A program made the translations under genes and the position numbers. A stretch of 39,825 nucleotides of DNA from the NCBI GenBank assembly GCA_014825775.1, contig MVAQ01000204.1:1-39825 (forward strand), written 5' to 3'. Positions 31,776 through 39,825 of this stretch are shown piece after piece (the first letter of the stretch is position 1; every line of letters begins with the position of its first letter). Below the pieces are notes generated by a model. That model searched no databases and was not told the DNA's origin. It saw nothing but the letters and a program-made list of their open reading frames with translations. Source of the stretch: Krasilnikovozyma curviuscula (lineage: Eukaryota; Basidiomycota; Tremellomycetes; Cystofilobasidiales; Mrakiaceae).

Positions 31776-32454
31776 AAGAGCTCCTTGGAGATGGCGGATG
31801 GGTTCTGGCGAAGAGTAAAAGTTGTAATGCGAGCTGAAGGGCGGCATGAGTGCCCAGGTGAAAGAATAGAAAGAGGATGAGTAGTTTCGAGCATATAAAC
31901 TCGACCAACACCAACTTAGTTTGGTCGCTAGTCGAATCCTCGTTGGCCCTGGTTAGCTAGCATAATGAAATGGGGATGAGACGGGGGCTATGATAAACAA
32001 TGATTTAAGCTTATTCTTTGATCGGACAAACAATAAGTGAATAAACAAGAACAATACTATCTGGTGACTTGCTCCACTAGTTAAGTTGTTGTCCATTTTT
32101 CTCTGAAGGGCGGCAGTTTTCAATGCGATGAGCCTCGTAACTCTACCGTTTGTTAACTGCTTTGTTGGGCTGCTATCTCTTTCCAACAGGAAGGAGGTAT
32201 AAGAAGAAGTAAACTTAGTCGGGGCTCGAGATTTAGAAGTGACAAAGAGCAGGTGCTTTTTCGCGTTTGTACTTGCTGGAGCTCGCTCAATTCCCAGTTA
32301 CTTGTGAGTAGCGCCACTCACAAACACCAAGTACAAGAATGTCACTTGAATTTAGGATCTATTCTTAGTGTTCACTCCCTTTCGCTCTCTAAGCGTTGAC
32401 ATGTCCCTAACTCTGACAGACCGGCGAGCATCGCGTGTTGAGTTCAAACATGTA
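31776..32454. other. Intergenic, nothing recognised
   Basis: About 680 bp with the IST1 3' UTR and the upstream flank of the tRNA gene. The short frames on either strand show no support. Confidence 0.4.
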
Positions 32455-32545
32455 GGCGATCTAGCAAAGTGGTTACTGCGAGTGATTAGAAGTAAACATC
32501 ATCACTTCCCGTTTCGGGGCGTAGGTTCGAATCCTGCGATCGTCG
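32455..32545 (+). tRNA. tRNA-Ser(AGA) with a 9-nt intron
   Basis: A full cloverleaf folds. The acceptor stem GGCGATC pairs with GATCGTC (one G-U pair) and the discriminator is G, as in serine tRNAs. The D stem is GCA/TGC around AAGTGGTTAC, which contains the A box. The anticodon stem AGTGA/TCACT encloses TT-AGA-A and a 9-nt intron GTAAACATC just after position 37. A long variable arm (CCCG/CGGG) marks a class II tRNA. The T arm holds the B box GGTTCGAATCC. The first T5 terminator is about 85 nt downstream (32631). Confidence 0.92.
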
Positions 32546-32995
32546 TTCAGTTAGAAGCGGATGTGGAAGTGGACTGGCTGGGGTAGTCGCGCCGGTTCCT
32601 TTCGAGCGGAGACAGCACAGTTGTCTCTCATTTTTATTTGATTTTTGCTTTCTCTAATAATTTGTGGGAACTTTCTTGTTCTGGGTACCTGTTAGATCGT
32701 TTTGGGGGTTCAATAATCGCTAAAAAGACGGATTTTGTTGGCGTTTTTTTTGGTTTACTTATGCTATTACACTCGCGGGCTCTCTAGCGGGGCACAGATC
32801 TGTTGTCCTGAAAGGCACAGAAACAGAAGGTTTCCCTCACTCTTCGAACCTTTGTTCTTCTGGTATTTCAGCTATATCAGCCCTATCAAGCCCATTAGCT
32901 GCTCATTCAGTATAGGAAAATAAGAAAATTCTCTACCTCCAGCAGTTCTAACCATTGCTTTTGAAGCTTACTTCATGACTTATTCTTCAATCAAG
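32546..32995. other. tRNA trailer and intergenic sequence
   Basis: Contains a TTTTT at 32631, the first plausible Pol III stop after the tRNA, and T-rich tracts near 32720-32750. No coding exon is supported. Confidence 0.45.
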
Positions 32996-33318
32996 CTAAT
33001 CTTCAGCCAATTCTTCGACCTCCGGTGTCCGTTTAATGTCCTCTTTGGTTGCCTTCATGCGCGCCGTCAAGTAAATCCGGCGCGTCTCCAGAAGCGTGAT
33101 ACAGAATCTGCTCTTGACGTCGATCAGCGAACTCCAACTTTTCCAACGCACACTACGAAAATGCCGAATCAGTGGTGAAGGTAATTCCTCGTTCCTTCTA
33201 TTTAATTTTTAGGCTATTGGCATCACTCTGAACCGTTCTGACGCTCACGCCCTTCTGAAACTTGCCTGCTTCGTCTCGATCTCAACGGCGTAACAAAACC
33301 AGAAACAAGAGCAGACAT
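32996..33318 (-). CDS. Small protein, unrecognised, with a possible GC-AG intron
   Basis: The segment 33152..32996 ends with a convincing C-terminus: LLETRRIYLTARMKATKEDI then KRTPEVEELAED and a stop. The best 5' partner is 33318..33266, starting MSALVSGFVTPLRSRRS, joined through AG|GCAAGT...TTCGTAG, a GC-AG intron of 113 nt, giving 69 residues in frame. The basic, Ser/Arg-rich N-terminus could be a mitochondrial presequence. Other donors (GTTTCA or GTGAGC) were considered but fit the frame less well. The gene would diverge from the coiled-coil gene, whose start is 142 bp away. The family is not recognised and the exon structure is uncertain. Confidence 0.4.
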
Positions 33319-33460
33319 ACATTTGAACAACAGACGGACCCGCTGTACAATCCACCACTATTCAGTATTCCTTATAGCTCCTCAAAGGGCAACCAGCTCT
33401 TTCTTTTGCTTTCCTGTTGCTAGCCGCTAAGCACCGATTGACTGGGAAGATCTGTCATCA

Positions 33461-35840
33461 ATGTCAGCTGGAACAGGTGTCAGTGGTCAAGTTGGACGGG
33501 ATGGTGGGCTCAACGGAGGAACAGAAGGTGTTCAGGTTGGTGGTCGAGAAGGTGGTCCATCCTCAATAGCAGGAGCGTCCAAGATGACTGAAACTCATCA
33601 GAACGACCTCTTGATAGGGCATAATGATCAACAGGTAGGTTTAGTTTAGCATGGAACTTTCAGCTTCTCTGTTCTTTTTGCTTGGTCCTGATAGTTTCTT
33701 CTCGTAATTTCCTCGCCGCTGCTTGTAGCGACAAGCCAGTTCCCCTCAATCCCCTCGTCTTCAATCACCCTCGTCAATGCAATCAGAGCTGTTCCAGAAC
33801 TCACTGTTAATGGGAGCTCTTACAGCAACCAACTCGGATCAAGCCATAAGGATTTCCTCCCTCCAGAATGAAGTTCAGTTCTACAAAAATCAGTTTCAGC
33901 TCCTGAAGAATGATTCTCCAAATTCCCAATCCGCCGATTCGCTCCAGAAGTTGTATGTTGCACAACAAAGTTTGTCTCAGGCTCTAGCTCAGGTCACCGA
34001 CTTAGATAGGCAACTGGTCGCCTCTAATTCCAGCATTACTTCTCTGCATCGAAAACAAAAGGACCTACAAGCCAAGCTGAAGGATTCTCAAGCCTCTGTA
34101 TCATTCTTGCAGCAACAGCTTGAAGCTAAGAACAGGAATGACGCTCTGGTTCAACGTGTCATTGCCGAACAAGCGGCAAAGCTGGACTACGACAAGGTGC
34201 TCATTGCCAGCCTCAAAGAGAGACTCGATCAGTTCAACAAATCGGACTATCCGCAGCGGCTGGAGGATAAGGAGCTAGAAATCAGTCGATTGATTTCCAG
34301 AATGGCCTCGATGACGGAGGCGCTCTCAACGGAGAAGACGTTGGAGGAAGTTACTCACGAAATTCAGACGGGATCCGGGAAGGAGACGTGGACGGGAGTA
34401 TTGAAGTCTTTGCAAGCTGAAAATGAAGCTTTGAAGGCTCAAATCCGTGATGCGGCGGATAAGTCACTGGTCCGTCTCTTCTGACAAGCCCTCATCGCTC
34501 AATTCATTGATCACTTCCTGCTGCCTTGTACATAGGTTTCTATGTTACCAAAACCGCCTACTCCGAATGGGCAAATATCTCAACAGCCTCCCCTTCAATC
34601 TCCTTACAACGCAGCCGCCAGTTCCAGTAGCCGTCAGCAAACGGTACCACCTTCCCCTTCACCCCAGAAAACTAGATTCGTTCCGACCCAGCTCTCACAA
34701 GGCCGAACGATAAATAATACGAGTCCACACGAGGTGTCCCAGCAGCCCTTCTATGGATCTCCTCAGAGAGGTGCCATCTCACTCTCTCCCGCTTTAACAT
34801 CTATCACTCGTGAGCAGTCAGTCACAGCATCGCCTTCTCGGACAGCTTCCGCCCCTCCTAGTAGCAGCCATCACAAACACCCCCCACCTACGCCAGTCCG
34901 ACTCAGCATCAACACTACTGCTCCGGTCAACTCTCCAGCTCGTCTTGCAGCCATCAAGGAACTCGTCGGACGAGTTGAGGGCGAATTAGCAAGAACATCA
35001 GCATCGCCATCACCGGCTCGGCCCATCATCAAAGCGCCTACTCCGAGAACACTCTTTGGTCTTGATGGCGCGTCAACTCAACTCCCAGCACCACCTCGCC
35101 CCCCACAGTTTGCAAGCAAAACATTCCAGAGGGACTCTGATGATATGGATGACCTCAACGATGATGTTTTAAGACTCAAGTCCGTACCCAAGCAGCCTGG
35201 GGTATCAGCATCAGCATCAACGTCGTTACCACCACAATCATTGCATCCAAAAAAGACGGTCACTTTTCAGGTGCTAGATTCTACGCCAGTGTCCCTGGTA
35301 CCAGCGACAGCCTCAACGGAATCGTCACTCTTCGTACCTGATGAGGGGGCACCTGAAGGATTAAACTTACCACCTGCTATTCTTCCTTCTGCGCCTGAGG
35401 ATTCGATCATTATGGACAGTCATTCAGACGGAGCCGGTGACGCGCGTAACGGCAAGGGGGGAAAGGGGAAAGGGAAGGAGAAAGTAGTTGATTTGGTCAC
35501 ATCACATACCTTCACAGCACCAGCAACAGCAGGACATTCACAATCAACATCGAACCAACGGCCGATACTGAGTACAGATGCAACACCTGTGGAAACGGAT
35601 TCATCAGTTATAAAAGACACGACAATTTCAACGCCGGTGCTACTGGGAAGCCCCATCGTCCAAAACAAAGAGCCAACGAAGAAAAAGTCCTCGCCCAGGA
35701 AACGGACGAGTGCGGCCTCGGATTCCTTCGAGATTAATGAGGATGGTGCAGGAGAAGATGAGGAGAATGAAACCACGCCTCGGGGATCGAAGAGGAGGAA
35801 GACAAAGGCGCCGGCGAGGTACTCACCGGAACCTTACTAA
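33461..35840 (+). CDS. Coiled-coil protein with Ser/Pro-rich basic tail, unrecognised
   Basis: Three exons, 33461..33634, 33729..34469 and 34536..35840, give 739 residues. The first 60 residues are Gly-rich. Residues about 80-300 form a long coiled coil, beginning QNSLLMGALTATNSDQAIRI, with regular heptads. The remaining 430 residues are Ser/Thr/Pro-rich and disordered, with many SP/TP sites and several lysine-arginine clusters such as KKKSSPRKRTS and GSKRRKTKAPARYSPEPY at the very end, likely nuclear localisation signals. A coiled coil followed by a long disordered region and a short basic C-terminal motif is also the layout of shugoshins, but I see no convincing Sgo box, so no function is assigned. 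All splice sites are consensus. Confidence 0.82.
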
Positions 35841-36209
35841 AATGAAGGAAGTATCATATAAGCGTCAGACGAATCGGAGATGCGAGCTTTACTGTAGATT
35901 TGTACACGATGATTTATGATTTTGGGTCTTGGTATCCTTTAGCGATGAGCAGAAAGTTAGTTTGGTGGCTAAAGATCCTGCTTCTTGATGATTGCGTCTC
36001 TCCTGGCATCTCAACTGGTGTTATAAGTGAAGTAAATTCATAATGCCTTCGATGTCATCAGTTCAGATAGCTCTCTTACATTTAAGTAGATGAGGTGGGA
36101 TTCGCAACAGCTCGAGGTGTAGAAGACGTTACCCAAACTCGTTGTTGGGCTCTGGTCAAAAAGTCGCTATAACCGCTGGTAAGTCACACCCACCCGGTCT
36201 GACTGTTCT
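35841..36209. other. Intergenic between convergent genes
   Basis: About 370 bp between the coiled-coil gene and the convergent minus-strand gene. Nothing recognised. Confidence 0.4.
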
Positions 36210-37304
36210 CTATCTCTTGTCCTCTTGAACATGTTGAACAACAATGCGCATTCGTCGAAGCGAGTTCTGCGTGTTGAACACTTCTTCGCTAATATTGGTA
36301 CTACTGAAAAGTGTGATTGAACGCCCAACGATTACACTGTACTGGATTTCAATATAAGGCATGACAGCTGGAATCTGATGCTCGTGGATAATGCGCTCTT
36401 GTCCCCATGACACACATCTGTCGGCACTCATCACATATCAACTCGGAGAAGCCCCGCTCTGACTCATGAATTTTGAGCTAATTAGTAACTATCCTACCGC
36501 TCAGGGGGTTTCTGGAGGAGAATGATGGTCAGGGCGTTAGGCTACATAATCACGTCCAGTGATGAACTTTGGTTCTTGAAGAGAGCAGCTTGGAGGACCA
36601 ATCATAGCTGACCCGTAAGCATCAAGATATTTACAATAAGAGAAATTTACTATATTCACATGGCTCATTGAGTGCTAGCTTTACAGGAACTGAACAAACG
36701 TGGCAACTTCCAACGATGGCTCGATGTTTCCGCTCCCTTCCATGTCTAATCCCCAACTCAGTTTCGAAATTTTCGAGCCTAGAGTGAAACTGGGTACCAG
36801 AGTACCCATTCATCAAAGCTCTTTGTCTCGAATATCGGCCTCCTAGTGAGTCGTCTAGAAGAAGCTGTAACGCAGACCGAATTACTCCTTTGCTAGAGCT
36901 TGCTCACGCCTAACTAATGTCTCATCAACCGAGGAACTGTAACTGGATCGACAGTTTGATTGGGTATAAACACAACTCCGCTGCTGATAGATAGGGACGT
37001 TCCTGACCCAGAACACGGGTACGTGAGATTTTTGGTGATCGGGCAGGGTATGGAAACCATATTCGACACCTGATACTGACAACCGTCTTCGAATCCTCAA
37101 TAAAGCTTCATCGAAGTAATACCTTCAACCAATTCACATGCCTGATTTGTGCCCTAAGCTCTTTCTCAAGGTGAGACCGGCAATTTCTTCACTTTCTTCT
37201 GCTTTGAGATGGGAGCTGATTTCTCGCGCGTTACCAGTCAACATCGCTTTTGAGCCTAAGATCAGAATGATTTGGTTATCTGGTACGATCCATATTGTTC
37301 CCAT
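36210..37304 (-). CDS. Unrecognised protein, about 254 aa, five exons
   Basis: Exons 37304..37138, 37086..36908, 36842..36651, 36607..36546 and 36374..36210 join in frame. The start MGTIWIVPDNQIILILGSKA and following TGNAREISSHLKAEESEEIA look clearly coding, as do YGFHTLPDHQKSHVPVFWVR and SRLENFETELGIRHGRERKH. A 51-nt intron (AT|GTGAAT to TTCGAAG) removes two in-frame TGA codons. The third intron is only 43 nt. The last intron (TAT|GTAGCC to CATCAG, 171 nt) is weak; if it is not used, the protein stops at 36537 after GRDYVA (202 aa) and the last block would be a relic. No family is recognised. The start codon is 45 bp from that of the divergent kinase-like gene. Confidence 0.6.
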
Positions 37305-37349
37305 TTGGTGATGTATCTTGTCTGACTCAAACTACAATAAACATGTACT

Positions 37350-39323
37350 ATGTCTCGTGTCGTACCCTGTATAGAACGACGTACCATTGGCGAGCTTCTA
37401 GTCGATCTCTCTTTTCCATCCCCCATCAACTTCATAGATCGACAACTTCTACCATCCATCTCATCATCCCAACTAGGAAGTGCCGTCCCAGCAACTGCTG
37501 AAGACATTGCGTACCAAGTGCAGACGTCTGACACTTTCGAAGAGGAGATCAATGGTTCATTTGCCAAACTCGTCTCTAATCTGTCTCACTATCAACTTCA
37601 GCAAACTATACCAGATTTAGCGAGAACTCAGCTTGAAAATGCTGTCGGTCTTTACCAATATGATGCTGCAGGCACATCTCAGATTGAAAAAAGTGTGACC
37701 CCTGTCGTAGAGAGCACCATTTTAAGCATGATGCTCCTCACTAAGGTTCTTTTTCCGAACTCTTCTCTTGCGCAAACATTGGTCTTTGAGCGTGATAATC
37801 TTTCTTTCGCTGGTCAGCACCCTGATGGTTCGGTCTGCGTTAGAAGTGGGGGAGAAACAAAAGCAGTGCTCATTTGGGAGAACAAAAAGTTCTCTGTCTT
37901 TGGTGGGCAGGAAGATGAGGATGGTAATAGTCTGGAGGCGGGTGCTGGAAAAATAATCAGCTCCGAAGCTCCCTTCACCATCACACAACGTGACCCGCAG
38001 ACCAAACACTCAATGACAGCAAAAGTAAGTCGCCGTAATCAAACCCGCTCTTTATGTGGCTTCTAATACCTTTGACAATACTGTTCTCACATTAGATGTC
38101 TATGGCTCTCATATCAGCTGTTCCCTCTGGACGTAATCACCAACCACCAAATCCCGACGTTGACGCTCCACTTCACTCTCAAAAGCCTTGCGGCATGTTC
38201 ACCGACGCGTACACTTTTCTCCCACTCAAGCTCAGCGCTCCAAATGTGCATGGTATCCGAAATTTGATAACCTCATCCAGACCCCTCCCCTTCGCCGGTG
38301 TCGACTCGCTCCTACTCAAGTTCGTCATTGTCAGCATCGCAAAAGCAATCTTGAGTGTGGATCACCCGGAAAGTGGAGCGTCAGAATGGTTGAAGCAGGA
38401 CAACCAGCTCGCGCCGAGTGACGATCAGGACGGAAAGAGGGGAGAGGATAACGATGACGAAGACGAGCTTCAGGATGCAAACGGTGAGGATGCAAGGTAC
38501 ATCCCTGGCGTAACGTACGACAGATTAGCTTCACATTTACTCGTAAGCAACACTGTCATTCACTGTCCTTCTCTTCCCAATCCTCATTACGATCTCCAGT
38601 GCGCAATCCTGACATTGAAATCATTTCTGCGGTCTAGGTTGACCAACAACTCAGGATCTCGAATGCAGTCCGATCCTCCACTTCTATCATCATCGAACGA
38701 CAGATTGACTGTCCCAGTCCTCCTCGCAACCAGCTGTTATCCCCTCGACCGTTGGCCGTGTCCGCTCACTGTCCACCCAAGGAAGGGAACGTCGGCGAAG
38801 TCTACCACTGCTTCGTATCAAAGAAACCAAGTCTCAAATTTGTCCTGAAGTTTGCAAAGCATCGTCAAGAGGAAGCCCTCTCCCGAGAGGCGTCAATCTA
38901 CTCTAAATATCTTCGGCGATACCCATACGCTCCGCGATATTATGGCATCTATCGCGGCGTTACTCCAACAGACAAGATATGGGCCATAATGCTTGAGGAT
39001 ATGGTACCTGACAAGGTAGCATTAGCGGATTCGGTGCCGTTGTCAGGATTTTCGCCTTCGCAGATGTAAGTTACTGTTTTCTCTTTGCGATTGGCTCCTC
39101 CTCAATCACAGTTGATGAATGCCGTATTCTGTATTGCAGAGTATCCTTCCAAAAAGCAGTTCACCAACTTCATCATTTCAATGTCTACCACAACGACTTG
39201 GCATTTGATGAGAATGTCATCGCCATAGGTGACAGGATCATCATCTTGGACTATTCGAATGCTTACCACCATAAATGCAAGGGAAAGAAGTGTGATGAGC
39301 TGAGATGGGTAGATTCTTTGTGA
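37350..39323 (+). CDS. Fungal protein-kinase-like protein (FunK1-like)
   Basis: Four exons, 37350..38024, 38096..38542, 38638..39065 and 39140..39323, give 577 residues. The N-terminal 370 residues are not recognised; they include a very acidic stretch (DNDDEDELQDANGED) near the end of exon 2. Kinase-like elements follow: a nucleotide-loop-like GNVGEVYHCFV, a VLKFAK lysine, an REASIY helix glutamate, a hinge-like IMLEDMV, the catalytic-loop-like YHNDLAFDENV (His534, Asp536) and LDYSNA in place of DFG. The protein ends soon after, so the usual C-lobe helices are missing. This resembles the fungal-specific FunK1-type kinases, which are numerous in basidiomycetes. Activity cannot be judged from sequence alone. 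Confidence 0.72.
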
Positions 39324-39420
39324 TAGTCATCAGTTTTTTTTTCCTGCTTCCTTTGTTGCTCGTGCGTTTTGAGATGGGCCTTTAAAATGACTCCAGAGAT
39401 GTAAGGTTTGCATTATACAA

Positions 39421-39760
39421 TCAGTCTTGTTGACGACAAAAAAGCTGTAAGTACCGCTCGATGACAGCTAGAATCTCGTCATAGGTGCCATCACTCAGGT
39501 AAGACCTAGCCAAACTGGCGGCGATATAGACATCATCATTGAGCAAGTACTAATCCTTCGTATAAATGGACAATGGTACAGAATGCGGTCGTCTCGGCAT
39601 TTCGGCGAATCACAGCAATGTCAAAGAGATACTACACAGCCGGACCACGGATATCGGAGGAGAGTAGGTCAATGACGAGTGGGACTGGAATGTTGATAGC
39701 GGTCCGAGAGCGATGGATAAGATAGTAGTAGGAGCAGGTGGGATCCCAAGCAATTTCAAA
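39421..39760 (-). CDS. 3' end of an unrecognised gene running off the window
   Basis: Two open segments read on the minus strand. 39760..39638 follows a TTGTATAG acceptor and encodes FEIAWDPTCSYYYLIHRSRT plus further hydrophobic sequence. 39549..39421 encodes YLLNDDVYIAASLARSYLSD plus DEILAVIERYLQLF and ends in TGA. They join in frame only if a GTGTAG donor is used (88-nt intron); otherwise a TAG stop and a frameshift separate them, which would mean a pseudogene. The 5' part lies beyond 39760 or outside the window. It converges with the kinase-like gene, with stops 98 bp apart. Confidence 0.45.
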
Positions 39761-39825
39761 CTATACAAACATGAATTGATCTGAACATATCCTCATAGAT
39801 ATGCTTATCTCGCGCAGTCATGATA

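Noticed and set aside
37123..37137. A 15-nt GT-AG segment removing two in-frame stops, as a tiny intron
   Set aside because: A 51-nt intron using the same donor and the acceptor at 37087 restores the frame with a size normal for this genome.
1..39825. CRISPR arrays, insertion sequences, complete transposons
   Set aside because: No regularly spaced direct repeats, no transposase or reverse transcriptase motifs and no long terminal repeats were seen.

Overview
This is a stretch of a eukaryotic, almost certainly fungal, nuclear genome. Genes are dense and packed on both strands. Nearly every gene is broken by several short GT-AG introns, mostly 45-110 nt, with phases that join exactly. Protein content points to a basidiomycete, and intron density plus the style of the proteins suggests Tremellomycetes (Cryptococcus/Kwoniella-like). 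That placement is inference from gene style; no phylogeny was run.

Layout. The left part (1-11 kb) has an F-box-like gene (-), a poorly resolved minus-strand gene, then a housekeeping run on the plus strand: ribosomal proteins eL32 and eL43, spliceosomal SmD2, and glycine cleavage H protein. Both ribosomal genes are preceded by the same palindromic element, in opposite orientation. Introns here are unusually long, up to 876 nt in SMD2.

The middle (12-15.9 kb) is the most unusual part. A thioredoxin-fold gene without a CXXC active site (-) and a bZIP factor gene (+) diverge from each other. Between them lie relics of a second, also divergent, thioredoxin/bZIP pair. The bZIP relic keeps the intron positions of the intact gene but has lost the invariant DNA-contacting Asn. 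I read this as a nested duplication of a divergent redox-gene/regulator pair. CRE-like motifs recur in the region.

Next come an IMH1-type GRIP golgin (+), then three oxidoreductases on the minus strand: two tandem paralogous short-chain dehydrogenases and an aryl-alcohol-dehydrogenase-like aldo-keto reductase. The SDR2, AKR, thioredoxin-like and bZIP genes have clear TATA boxes; the housekeeping genes do not show them.

The right part holds the TFIIIC subunit TFC4 (-, 16 exons), the ESCRT-III regulator IST1 (+), an intron-containing tRNA-Ser(AGA), a small unrecognised gene (-), and a coiled-coil protein with a basic tail (+). It ends with a previously hidden five-exon gene (-) lying head to head, 45 bp away, with a fungal protein-kinase-like gene (+), and the 3' end of another minus-strand gene at the edge.

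In all, about 14 protein genes are well supported, with 4-6 further partial, small or broken ones. All exon coordinates were worked out by hand from splice signals, frame and family similarity.
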